Positions 15,476 through 22,511 of a DNA stretch of 25,071 bases are shown here, piece after piece. Origin of the DNA: Thermoproteota archaeon (lineage in GTDB: Archaea; Thermoproteota; EX4484-205; JAAOZP01); the NCBI GenBank assembly GCA_025059435.1, contig JANXDK010000001.1:1-25071 (forward strand), read 5' to 3'. The position numbers and the translations under genes are program-made. Position 1 is the stretch's first letter. Each line of letters opens with the position of its first letter. The notes beneath the pieces were generated by a model, which was given only the letters and a program-made list of their open reading frames with translations, was not told where the DNA came from and ran no database searches.

Positions 15476-16183
15476 TTGTTAAAGTGGAAGAGGATGGATG
15501 CTTCGGACCCGTATTTTGAAGAGCGGAAGAGTCTAGTGGAGCGTCTTGTCAAAGAGGGTATTATAAAATCGGAGAAAGTGAAGAATGCTATGCTCAGGAT
15601 CCCTAGGCATGAGTTCGTATGGCCAGACCAGTTGAAACATGCTTATGAGGATACTCCCCTACCATTGGGTGAGACAAACCAGACGGTGTCGGCACCTCAC
15701 ATGGTCGCTTTGATGAACGAGCTTCTCGACATCCAAGTGGGTGAAAAAATTCTCGAAGTAGGTACTGGAGGAGGGTATCATGCTGCTACTCTAGCAGTCT
15801 TAACTTGTCCCAATCTTGATTCTCCGAAGCCCCTGGTTTTCACGATTGAAATAAACCCTAAGCTCGCTAAATTCGCAAAGAGTAACCTTTCTAGACTCGG
15901 GTTGGATAAGGTTGTTAAAGTCATAGAGGGCGATGGGTCTAAAGGCTATTTGGAAGAGGCTCCTTATGATTGTATTTCAGTAACCGCAGCAGCACCTAGG
16001 ATACCTGATCCACTTATAGAACAGTTGAAGCCAGGTGGGAGAATGGTTATCCCTGTCCAATCCGAGTTTTTCGAACAAAACCTTATCCTTGTCAAGAAGG
16101 ATGAGAAAGGTAGAGTTAGCAAGTTTAACGCGGGGCCGGTGATATTCGTCCCGCTTCGTGGAGAATACGGTTTTAGTTTTTAA
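15476..16183 (+). CDS. pcm: Protein-L-isoaspartate O-methyltransferase
   Basis: Repairs age-damaged proteins by methylating L-isoaspartyl residues with S-adenosylmethionine. The substrate-side motif ETNQTVSAPHMVA (66-78) and the SAM-binding motif I LEVGTGGGYHAATLA (93-107) are clear, followed by FTIEINPKLA and the VTAAAPRIPDPL block near 165-180. The length of 235 residues, counted from the TTG at 15476, is normal. That TTG lies 24 bases from a TATA-like box. The ATG at 15494 (MDASDPYFEERK) is the alternative and fits the family N-terminus equally well. The stop overlaps the convergent fen stop within TTAA. Confidence 0.93.
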   Translation: MLKWKRMDASDPYFEERKSLVERLVKEGIIKSEKVKNAMLRIPRHEFVWPDQLKHAYEDTPLPLGETNQTVSAPHMVALMNELLDIQVGEKILEVGTGGGYHAATLAVLTCPNLDSPKPLVFTIEINPKLAKFAKSNLSRLGLDKVVKVIEGDGSKGYLEEAPYDCISVTAAAPRIPDPLIEQLKPGGRMVIPVQSEFFEQNLILVKKDEKGRVSKFNAGPVIFVPLRGEYGFSF

Positions 16184-17205
16184 AACCACTTGGATAAGGA
16201 TCCTTCAGTAGCCTTTTTCCTCTTCTTAACTTCCTCGATGGCCTTAGTAATCCTGTCTGGGGAAAAATCATGCTCTTCGTGCAGGAATCTTACAACGCCC
16301 TCTTCGTCAATATCCTTCCACTCGAGTTCATCTAGGTCCTTGACTTCAGGATTTAGAAAAAACTCCTTCGCCTCATAATACCTTGAAATCTTAGACATGT
16401 CTTCCCCATATTTCCTGAAGATATCCTCTAAGCTCATCCCGCTCTTGACTAATTCCAACGCCCTCTTCGGACCTATGCCCTTTATACCTTCCGTATAATC
16501 GGTGCCTACTAGTAGAGCAATATCTACCAATTGTTCTCTTGTAATCGACAATGTGCTCAAAGTCTCTTCCAACGATATTTCTTCAGGATTAACTTCGACA
16601 TACGCTTTTTTACCAGGAAGCTTTCTTCTGCCAGTTATAGTAAGATTCCTCACAAGCATTTTACCTCCAAAGAGGAGGGAATCAAAATCCTGGCTTCCAA
16701 CGTAATCTGCCACGCCTGTTACAACCATATGTGCAGCTTGAGCTTCTCCTTCTGAAGGCGCGTGGACAACAGGTATTCCCATTAGGCTGATAAGCTTCTC
16801 AGCGGACTTAATGAGATACTCGTCTAAGGTTGCAGACATCTGAGCATACTTACGCGCTTCTTCAATTCTCCCTGATACTAGAGCCTCTTCGTATTTCTTA
16901 GAAGCTTCCTCACGCAACATTTTCCTCCTTTCAGCCTCCTCCCTCTTAATTTTAGGGGGTTCACCGTCGAATACGTAGATAGGCCTAAGTCCTGCAGAGA
17001 GAAAATTACATGTCCTATAGAATATCCCCGAGAGATGACTCGTTATCCTACCCCTAGAATCCATTAAAGGCCTACCATCGGGCCCTCTTATTATAGTGAG
17101 GAATTGGTAAAGCGTGTTATACGTATCTATCGCAATCCTCTTATTGGCGAGATCTTCAAGCCTTATCTCTCTAGCCGGGACTATGTCTCCCAGCTGAACT
17201 CCCAT
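16180..17205 (-). CDS. fen: Flap endonuclease FEN1
   Basis: Structure-specific 5' nuclease that removes RNA-DNA flaps during Okazaki fragment maturation and base excision repair. All catalytic acids are present at textbook positions: D27 (AIDTYN), D80 (VFDGEPP), E152 and E154 (SEGEAQ), D173 and D175 (SQDFDS) and D236 (VGTDYT). The helix-hairpin-helix GIKGIGPKRAL follows. The C-terminus GSLSKWF is a PIP box for the PCNA clamp. The 341-residue length is typical. The ATG is preceded by an AT-rich stretch, with a possible TATA (TTAATAG) about 25 bases upstream, so it probably has its own promoter 49 bases after the upstream 81-codon gene. Confidence 0.97.
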   Translation of the reverse strand: MGVQLGDIVPAREIRLEDLANKRIAIDTYNTLYQFLTIIRGPDGRPLMDSRGRITSHLSGIFYRTCNFLSAGLRPIYVFDGEPPKIKREEAERRKMLREEASKKYEEALVSGRIEEARKYAQMSATLDEYLIKSAEKLISLMGIPVVHAPSEGEAQAAHMVVTGVADYVGSQDFDSLLFGGKMLVRNLTITGRRKLPGKKAYVEVNPEEISLEETLSTLSITREQLVDIALLVGTDYTEGIKGIGPKRALELVKSGMSLEDIFRKYGEDMSKISRYYEAKEFFLNPEVKDLDELEWKDIDEEGVVRFLHEEHDFSPDRITKAIEEVKKRKKATEGSLSKWF

Positions 17206-17254
17206 TACAAAATAAATGGTGTTCGAGAGACTATTAACGGTTTCGGAAAACTTT

Positions 17255-17500
17255 TCAAATATTGGGTTTGACTAATTCGAGTCTCTGATCCTTCTTACCT
17301 GAGGCGAATACTCTGAGAATGCCTCTTATCTCCATTGCCATTAGTTCTCTCTCCACTTCTAGAATGCTTACTTTCCCAATGTCCTTTTCCAAACTTCTTA
17401 AAAGCTCTGTTAAAGTGAGGCTCCTCTTCTTTTCCAAGATATCAAATATATAATTCCTAAGCGGGATTATCCTCCTACTCTCCTCGGGTGTCCTAACCAC
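17255..17500 (-). CDS. Small conserved-looking protein, possible winged helix
   Basis: I do not recognise this 81-residue protein. Its helical pattern (LRNYIFDILEKKRSLTLTELLRSLEK, then ILEVERELMAMEIRGILRVF, then a charged wing and a terminal strand RLELV) resembles a winged-helix domain: three helices with a beta wing. It starts with GTG at 17500 inside the end of the aEF-1 beta gene, overlapping it by 8 bases and preceded by GGAGAGGGTGG-like purines, so translation is probably coupled. FEN1 follows 49 bases on. Codon use looks like its neighbours. A role linked to aEF-1 beta is only suggested by the overlap. Confidence 0.65.
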   Translation of the reverse strand: MVRTPEESRRIIPLRNYIFDILEKKRSLTLTELLRSLEKDIGKVSILEVERELMAMEIRGILRVFASGKKDQRLELVKPNI

Positions 17501-17783
17501 CCTCTCTCCAAACCTCCACTTTCCTGGTTACGTTTATTATCTCCATTTCAGATACTCCATCGGTATTTCTAATCTCTTCTTCAATCCTATCAGATATTCC
17601 GTCAATTTCAGGGACCTCTACATTAACTAAGAGTATTTTCATACCGAAGAAATAATCGGATACTTGATGGGCAGTTATTCTACCGCTTTTCAGATTTTTC
17701 TCTAATCTCTTCAAAAGCTCATCTAAATCATTAGTATTCTCATCTGGGAAAATTCTCAGAGTGTATACTATTTGCTTCATCAT
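17493..17783 (-). CDS. ef1b: Translation elongation factor aEF-1 beta
   Basis: Guanine-nucleotide exchange factor for aEF-1 alpha, corresponding to the C-terminal catalytic domain of eukaryotic eEF1B. The 96-residue product shows the alpha-beta sandwich blocks: YTLRIFPDENTNDLDELLKRL, then YFFGMKILLVNVEVPEIDGI, then IEEEIRNTDGVSEMEIINV. The family usually has a similar length of about 88-95. Two ATGs are adjacent (17783 and 17780), with GGAGG spaced about 8 bases upstream. Its 3' end overlaps the unknown 81-codon gene. A zinc-ribbon gene that commonly accompanies ef1b in archaea lies 145 bases upstream on the same strand. Confidence 0.88.
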   Translation of the reverse strand: MMKQIVYTLRIFPDENTNDLDELLKRLEKNLKSGRITAHQVSDYFFGMKILLVNVEVPEIDGISDRIEEEIRNTDGVSEMEIINVTRKVEVWREGG

Positions 17784-17858
17784 TCAACTCCTCCGTAGTG
17801 CATTATTGAAACAAGATCTGAATTAATACTTTTATACAACAACCCGACCGTCAGGTTT

Positions 17859-17886
17859 CTGAGAACCTATATAAAGCTTTTCTCAG
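17859..17886. repeat. Inverted repeat around an AT box upstream of ef1b
   Basis: CTGAGAA (17859-17865) and TTCTCAG (17880-17886) form a perfect 7-base inverted repeat separated by 14 bases that contain CTATATAAAG. The minus-strand TATA reading (CTTTATATAG) could serve ef1b. The geometry resembles an operator straddling a promoter, though a chance repeat is possible. Confidence 0.4.
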
Positions 17887-17928
17887 GAGATGTTGGGATC
17901 GATTGGATCTAGACAAAAGTATCTTTGT

Positions 17929-18090
17929 CTATGGCATAGTATAGCCACATTTTGGACACTTGATTTCTCTGGCAAATGTTCTACATTTCTCACAGCGCCA
18001 TAAGGTTACTTCTCCACAGTTAAAACACGTAAATCTCACATACTTCTCGTAAGGATCTATCGGCCTGTTGCAGGATGTGCATACTACCAT
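17929..18090 (-). CDS. Small zinc-ribbon protein (DUF1610-like, ef1b-linked)
   Basis: A 53-residue protein with four cysteine pairs: CTSC (4-7), CFNC (22-25), CEKC (33-36) and CPKC (45-48), so it can fold as two zinc ribbons. It matches the small archaeal zinc-finger proteins (HVO_2753-like) that usually sit immediately upstream of ef1b, and that is the case here, with 145 bases between. The function is not settled; proposed roles are in translation or RNA binding. The ATG at 18090 is about 28 bases from an AT box shared with the divergent pth2 gene, fitting a leaderless mRNA. Confidence 0.85.
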   Translation of the reverse strand: MVVCTSCNRPIDPYEKYVRFTCFNCGEVTLWRCEKCRTFAREIKCPKCGYTMP

Positions 18091-18112
18091 TTTGCAGACC
18101 GTTTCAATTAAG

Positions 18113-18124
18113 CCTTTAATAAGC
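18113..18124. promoter_or_regulatory. Shared TATA-like box, zinc-ribbon gene / pth2
   Basis: CCTTTAATAAGC (minus strand GCTTATTAAAGG) lies midway between the divergent starts at 18090 and 18142, about 28 and 24 bases from them. It would place both transcription starts at or within a few bases of the start codons. Confidence 0.5.
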
Positions 18125-18141
18125 TTAGTGGTTTAGGAAAT

Positions 18142-18543
18142 GTGGAAAAGCTTAAGCCATTCATCGGATTTCTAAAAAAGATGAACTCTTTCAGGTTTAA
18201 GCAATGCATAATAGTAAGGGAGGATTTGAAAATGTCAATAGGCAAGACTTGTGCACAGGTTGCACATGCAGCCGTTTCAGCAGCGGAAGAAACCCGCCGC
18301 CTTAAGCCGGAGTGGTTTAACGAATGGCTTAAAGAAGGACAGAGGAAAATAGTCCTAAGGGTTAAATCACTAGATGAGCTTTTTAAAATAAGGGATATGG
18401 CTTTAAAAGAGGGAGTTCCTACATGCCTTATTTCCGATATGGGTCTTACGGAGATTCCTCCCGGCACAGTAACTTGCCTAGGGCTAGGCCCGGCTCCCGA
18501 GGAGTTAATGGATAAAATTACCGGGAGCTTAGCGCTTTTGTAA
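18142..18543 (+). CDS. pth2: Peptidyl-tRNA hydrolase, Pth2 type
   Basis: Releases tRNA from peptidyl-tRNA that has dropped off the ribosome; Pth2 is the archaeal/eukaryotic form. The core reads FKQCIIVREDLKMSIGKTCAQVAHAAV (19-45), with the conserved Lys35, Gln39 and His42 of the active-site helix, then LRVKSLDELFKI, CLISDMGLTEIPPGTVTCLGLGP and a C-terminal helix. The GTG at 18142 is 24 bases from the shared AT box and gives 133 residues. The family norm is nearer 115-120, so the in-frame ATG at 18181 (MNSFRFKQC) is a fair alternative. Glycyl-tRNA synthetase follows 48 bases downstream. Confidence 0.93.
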   Translation: MEKLKPFIGFLKKMNSFRFKQCIIVREDLKMSIGKTCAQVAHAAVSAAEETRRLKPEWFNEWLKEGQRKIVLRVKSLDELFKIRDMALKEGVPTCLISDMGLTEIPPGTVTCLGLGPAPEELMDKITGSLALL

Positions 18544-18591
18544 CATCTTAAGGTTTATTAGGTTAAATACTCATTAGCGAAAAGAAGCATC

Positions 18592-20088
18592 TTGCCGTTG
18601 ACAAAGAAAAAATCGGATATTCTAGTGGAATTGGCAAAGCGCCGTGGGATATTCTGGCCTTCATACGAGATTTATGGTGGAGTAAAAGGACTGCTGACTT
18701 TGGGCAACGTAGGCTTCGAGATAAAGAGGCGTCTGGAAAACCTTTGGATAAAGTACTTCGTATACTCCAGGAATTTTCAAATAATAGAATCGCCGGTAAT
18801 AGGGCCTAGACCGGTTTACGTAGCCTCCGGACACGAATCTCAGTTTACTGATAAGGCTTTGAAATGCGGGAAATGCGGCTCCGTCTTTCGTGCTGACCAT
18901 CTTCTAGCAGAAATTGGTGTTAATGTTCCAGAAGGTGCTTCTACCGAGCATATAGATGAGCTTGTTACACGAAATATGGTTAAGTGTCCGAATTGCGGCG
19001 AGAATCTTTCAAAAGCATTCCAATGGCTCCTAATGTTCAAAACGGAAATAGGCGTCGGAGACTTGGGCTATTTAAGACCCGAGACGGCTCAAGGGATATT
19101 TACAGAATTCAGGAGGCTTTATGTTCACGGTAGATCGAGCTTACCCCTTGGAATCGCTCAGGTAGGGAAGGTTTTCAGAAACGAGATTTCTCCGAGACAA
19201 GGCCCCATAAGGTTGAGGGAATTCACGATAATGGAGGTCGAATTCTTTTTCGATCCTGATACTAACACGGGACCTTCTGAAGAAAGATACTTAGAGGAAA
19301 CAATACCAATATTAACTGCGGAAGACCAAGAGAAAGGGATTTCAGAACCACGTAAAGTAAAGGTTGGGGAAGCAATTAAAGAAAACATATTTAGCAACAA
19401 TTGGATACCTTTCTTCCTAGTCCTTACGAAGAGCTTTCTCGAAGCTCTCTGGATACCTGACGGTGCCTACAGGTTTAGAGAGAAGCTGCCTAACGAAAGG
19501 GCCCACTACGCTAAGCAGCTTTTTGACTGCGAGGTCTTCCTTGACTCATGGGGTTGGACTGAGGTCGCAGGCTTTGCCTATAGGACGGATTACGACCTCT
19601 CCGGCCACATGAGGGTCAGCGGTGAAGATATGAGCGTCTTCGTATCTTCGACTAATAAGAAGATCGTGCCTCATGTTGTAGAGCCTAGCTTCGGCGCAGA
19701 GAGGCTTCTATACGCCCTCCTCGAGTATGGGCTTAGAATTGAGGAGGATGGACGCACATATCTTTCCATACCTCCATACCTCTCGCCGTTCGACGTTTCC
19801 GTTTTCCCATTACTCTCAAAGCCTGAATTCATAGCTAAGGCTAAGGAGGTTGCTGCCATACTCGACTGTTTCAAACTAAACTTCGACGACTCGGGTAGCA
19901 TTGGTCGTAGGTATGCAAGGGCCGATGAAATAGGTATACCTTTTGCAGTAACTATAGACCACCAGACTTTTTCAGATAATACTGTAACGCTTAGGTTTAG
20001 AGATACGAAGGAACAGAAGAGAATAAGTATAACTAGCCTGCCCCTAGAGCTTTCTAGGCTGCTTTCACCTTCTAAACCCATCGTTTAA
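18592..20088 (+). CDS. glyS: Glycyl-tRNA synthetase (alpha2 type, class II)
   Basis: Charges tRNA-Gly with glycine using ATP. The 498-residue enzyme shows the archaeal/eukaryotic layout. An insertion carries two CxxC pairs (C92, C95; C132, C135), likely a zinc knuckle. Motif 2 is GKVFRNEISPRQGPIRLREF, with Arg196. The glycine-specific block is GWTEVAGFAYRTDYDLSGH (321-339). Motif 3 is EPSFGAERLLYALL, with Arg371. An anticodon-binding domain follows, ending in LPLELSRLL. The start is TTG (MPLTKKKSD), with an AT-rich TATA-like stretch (GGTTTATTAGG) 33-40 bases upstream. It is somewhat shorter than the euryarchaeal enzymes of about 570 residues. Confidence 0.96.
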   Translation: MPLTKKKSDILVELAKRRGIFWPSYEIYGGVKGLLTLGNVGFEIKRRLENLWIKYFVYSRNFQIIESPVIGPRPVYVASGHESQFTDKALKCGKCGSVFRADHLLAEIGVNVPEGASTEHIDELVTRNMVKCPNCGENLSKAFQWLLMFKTEIGVGDLGYLRPETAQGIFTEFRRLYVHGRSSLPLGIAQVGKVFRNEISPRQGPIRLREFTIMEVEFFFDPDTNTGPSEERYLEETIPILTAEDQEKGISEPRKVKVGEAIKENIFSNNWIPFFLVLTKSFLEALWIPDGAYRFREKLPNERAHYAKQLFDCEVFLDSWGWTEVAGFAYRTDYDLSGHMRVSGEDMSVFVSSTNKKIVPHVVEPSFGAERLLYALLEYGLRIEEDGRTYLSIPPYLSPFDVSVFPLLSKPEFIAKAKEVAAILDCFKLNFDDSGSIGRRYARADEIGIPFAVTIDHQTFSDNTVTLRFRDTKEQKRISITSLPLELSRLLSPSKPIV

Positions 20089-20165
20089 AAAATTCGATAA
20101 AATATATTTAGCTGGAAAAGCTTAAAACTTAACACTGGTTAATATTAAAATAGGATAGTTGAGAA

Positions 20166-20825
20166 ATGTACCCCACTGAAACAACTTTACGTCTTAAACG
20201 ACAACTCCTACAAACATGTCAAGAGCTTGCAAGGTATGCCGTTGACTCGGTGAGAGAAGTCAATAACCTTGTCATAGCCTGTTTTGAAGATGATACTTCT
20301 AAGCTGGACGAGGTTTTGAACAACATAATCGTCCTAAAAAACAAGTCGATAGATACAAAAAGAAATCTTTCAAGCGAGCTTGTTGAAGCGGGGGCGATAA
20401 TGGTTAGTAGAGAGGATTTTCTAAGACTAGCTTCACCACTAACCGGAATACCTGATCTCTGCGAAGGAATAGTCTATAGGTTAAGGGAGTTCTTTCTCAA
20501 AAAGAAATCGGTTGATAAGAGCTTAAAGGACCATTTTAAAGAGTTGACGGCTAAAGCCCTCGATACAGTCGTAAAAATGAGGGAGACAATATTCACATTA
20601 GGCTTTGAAACTTCAAAAATACAGGATTTTGCTAGAAATGTTGAGGCATGTGAGAAAGAAGTTGACAGTGTATTCAGAAGCTTAGAGATCAAGATAATAT
20701 TTTCGAAAGCGGATGTTCCTACGATCCTACTGCTTAAGGATGTTGCAAATCTTATCGAGGAGGTTGTGGATAGGGCTGCTGACGCTGCGGATGCTGCTAG
20801 AGTATTATCTCTAAGCGTTTTCTAA
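20166..20825 (+). CDS. PhoU-like DUF47 family protein
   Basis: All-helical protein of 219 residues with the DUF47/PhoU-like pattern: repeated long helices, acidic and Asp/Glu-rich segments (EVNNLVIACFEDD, ACEKEVDSVFRSLE) and the terminal EEVVDRAADAADAARVLSL, where acidic residues probably bind metal. Members usually regulate or accompany a PiT-type phosphate transporter, but none is adjacent here, so its partner is unknown. It lies 13 bases before endA and is probably co-transcribed with it. An AT-rich stretch (AAAATATATTTAGC) at 20099-20112 is a possible promoter. Confidence 0.8.
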   Translation: MYPTETTLRLKRQLLQTCQELARYAVDSVREVNNLVIACFEDDTSKLDEVLNNIIVLKNKSIDTKRNLSSELVEAGAIMVSREDFLRLASPLTGIPDLCEGIVYRLREFFLKKKSVDKSLKDHFKELTAKALDTVVKMRETIFTLGFETSKIQDFARNVEACEKEVDSVFRSLEIKIIFSKADVPTILLLKDVANLIEEVVDRAADAADAARVLSLSVF

Positions 20826-20838
20826 TACGGTGTAGAGA

Positions 20839-21402
20839 ATGGAAGACGATAGGACCGAGATAACTGCCGAACTCGTTGGAGACCGTCTTATAATATGGAA
20901 CATTATACACTCCCAAGAAGTTTATAAGATGGGCTTCTTCGGCAAACCCGTAGGCATCCCCAAGCCTAAGGATCATAATTTCAATGCCCCCTTAACATTA
21001 GACTTATTCGAGGGTCTTTATCTCTTAGAAAAGAGAATTATTAGAGTGGTTGACAGAGAAGGTAGAGAAATAACTCCTGAGCAATTACTTAGAATCGCCT
21101 CTAGAATACATGAGGATTTCAAAAGCAAATTCATAGTTTATAGGGATCTTAGAAACAGGGGCTTTATAGTTACACCAGGAATTAAATTCGGATGCGACTT
21201 TGCGATATACGAACATGGTCCAGGGATAGATCATGCACCAGCAATACTTGAAGTTAAAAAAGTCGGAGATAAGATAGATGCACCTGATTTTATTCGTGCA
21301 GGTAGGCTTGCAACTTCTGTCAGAAAACTGTTTGTTTTCGCAATATCGGATACGAAAAACGATGACGTTAAATATCTCGTATCAAAATGGTGGAAAGCAT
21401 AA
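20839..21402 (+). CDS. endA: tRNA-splicing endonuclease, catalytic subunit EndA
   Basis: Cuts bulge-helix-bulge (BHB) motifs to remove introns from pre-tRNA. The 187-residue, single-unit form has the catalytic triad Tyr124 (FAIYEHG), His132 (IDHAPA) and Lys163 (TSVRKLF), with YRDLRNRGFIVTPGIKFGCDF before it. The N-terminal domain has a loop GFFGKPVGIPKPKDHNF (32-48), including Lys44. It looks like the crenarchaea-specific loop that I recall as giving Aeropyrum EndA broad substrate range. Such enzymes work as alpha2-beta2 with a second, structural subunit, which is not in this window. A tRNA-Tyr with two introns lies about 0.7 kb downstream. Start ATG, 13 bases after the DUF47 gene. Confidence 0.93.
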   Translation: MEDDRTEITAELVGDRLIIWNIIHSQEVYKMGFFGKPVGIPKPKDHNFNAPLTLDLFEGLYLLEKRIIRVVDREGREITPEQLLRIASRIHEDFKSKFIVYRDLRNRGFIVTPGIKFGCDFAIYEHGPGIDHAPAILEVKKVGDKIDAPDFIRAGRLATSVRKLFVFAISDTKNDDVKYLVSKWWKA

Positions 21403-21463
21403 AAAATAACACTAAACAAACTGAAACTCGTATCGAATATTTTACTATTCTGATTATATGATT

Positions 21464-21787
21464 TTAAACCATGCGTTCGAGTACATGTTTCTTAAGGCTA
21501 TCCATTAGATTAGTATCTAGAGAATTGATGACTTTGAATATTCTTGGGTCTGTAACTTTATAGAGTCTCTTATTTCCAACCTTGCTTTCTTCAACCATAC
21601 CGCATTCCTTCAGTATCTTCAAGTGACGTGAAACCGCTGGCTGAACAACACCGGTTCTCTTAACTATGTCGCTAACATACTTTCCGCCTTCTTTGAGTAA
21701 TTCGACGATCTCTAATCTGGCAGGATCGCTTAAAGCCTTGAATACTTTTGCCTTAAATGCTTCTGGTTTCTTTCCTACTTGCTTCAT
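21464..21787 (-). CDS. ArsR-family winged-helix transcriptional regulator
   Basis: A 107-residue winged-helix repressor-like protein. The core FKALSDPARLEIVELLKEGGKYVSDIVKRTGVVQPAVSRHLKILKECGMVEESKVGNKRLYKV is a textbook ArsR/HTH_5 domain, with recognition helix QPAVSRHLKIL and a short wing. No cysteine pair of the metal-sensing ELCVCDL type is present, so it probably does not sense arsenic-type metals. It stands alone, convergent with endA, so no target is indicated. A TATA-like ACTTAAATATACG overlaps the palindrome ATACGTAT (21806-21813), about 20-30 bases before the ATG, a possible autoregulatory site. Confidence 0.88.
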   Translation of the reverse strand: MKQVGKKPEAFKAKVFKALSDPARLEIVELLKEGGKYVSDIVKRTGVVQPAVSRHLKILKECGMVEESKVGNKRLYKVTDPRIFKVINSLDTNLMDSLKKHVLERMV

Positions 21788-22122
21788 GGCTTTGTTATCT
21801 TTTTGATACGTATATTTAAGTATTTACTGTTCATAAGAAAAAATAACAAAAATTAATTAAATACCTAAGATAAATGGAAGTAAGATGGGAACAATAAACA
21901 ACAAGATGATTCTACTAAAATAAGTCGAATTTAGACATAATGTTACATATTAGTCACAAATGACTTATGAAGGTAGTTCATAATATTACTATAAGATTAA
22001 ATAAGATTAAAGATTTTAGATTTTATATGCATACCTGAATTTTGAGTTATAACTTGATTAGCTGAATCAATTAACCTCTTATAAAAATGAGTCAAAAAAG
22101 AATATTAGGATGAATAATCATG
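21788..22122. other. AT-rich intergenic region between ArsR gene and tRNA-Tyr
   Basis: About 335 bases, very AT-rich, with low-complexity AAGATTAA repeats near 21990-22020. It contains the ArsR promoter region at its left end and the T-rich terminator of the tRNA at its right end. I see no gene or structured RNA in between. Confidence 0.5.
22094..22099 (-). terminator. Oligo-T terminator of tRNA-Tyr
   Basis: Six consecutive T residues on the minus strand, 24 bases after the tRNA 3' end, followed by a second T-rich run. Oligo-T is the usual archaeal termination signal. Confidence 0.45.
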
Positions 22123-22262
22123 TCCCGCGGGCTGGATTTGAACCAGCGACACTCCGGTTTCTGTTCGCCCGGTAGGCTGAACGCCCCCACTCGCGGTGGA
22201 GGACTACAGCCGGAAGCTCTACCAGGCTTCTCTCCAAACACTTGGATCTGAGCTACCGCGGG
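22123..22262 (-). tRNA. tRNA-Tyr(GUA) with two introns
   Basis: Acceptor stem CCCGCGG/CCGCGGG with discriminator A; no encoded CCA. The first pair C1-G72 is the archaeal tyrosine identity. D stem GCTC/GAGC, anticodon stem TCCGG/CCGGA, T arm GCTGG-TTCAAAT-CCAGC. The anticodon loop is CTGTAGA, giving GUA. A 45-base intron interrupts between G37 and A38. Its BHB motif is canonical: central helix CTGT/ACAG, bulges AGT and AAA, outer helix CCGG/CCGG. A second insertion of 21 bases lies in the D loop, between GCTCAG and CCTGGTAGAGC. It forms a hairpin TCCAA-GTGT-TTGGA with bulges AGA and AGC around a weak GCTC/GAGA helix (three pairs). Removing both gives a normal 74-base tRNA. A TATA-like AGTTAAAAAGG lies about 30 bases upstream. 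Confidence 0.93.
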
Positions 22263-22287
22263 ACGTTTTCTCCTTATGTAGCTGCGT

Positions 22288-22298
22288 CCTTTTTAACT
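22288..22298 (-). promoter_or_regulatory. Putative TATA box of tRNA-Tyr
   Basis: Minus-strand AAGTTAAAAAG is centred about 31 bases before the tRNA 5' end, as expected for an archaeal tRNA promoter. Confidence 0.45.
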
Positions 22299-22511
22299 TT
22301 TCTTCAGGATTTTATTTAGAACGCTGAAAATCGGTCTCAAATTTTTAACCACTTCTCCTCAGCCTTCAAGCAGGGATACGGCGATTTAAACCATTAAATT
22401 ATCTATCCTCCTCGATATTTAAAAGTAGGACCACTGTTTTCCCTAAACTCCAATAACCTTTTTAAGGGGAAACGTTTATTACCTTCTTTTCAATACCCCA
22501 CTCGACGCTGC

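Noticed and set aside
17784..17928. C/D-box RNA in the gap before ef1b, suggested by two CTGA sequences on the minus strand
   Set aside because: No C box (RTGATGA) lies at a suitable distance. The inverted repeat around the AT box is the better description.
20839..21402. Loss of the EndA catalytic histidine, since the position matching the Methanocaldococcus histidine reads proline in a gap-free alignment
   Set aside because: A two-residue shorter loop places His132 of IDHAPA in the catalytic position, and the HAP motif after Tyr resembles other TACK and eukaryotic enzymes. The triad appears intact.
22263..22511. Possible small RNA in the tRNA-rpoH gap, because of a GC-richer patch near 22352-22385
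   Set aside because: I could not find C and D boxes, an ACA end or a convincing stem. The gap is explained by two divergent promoters.
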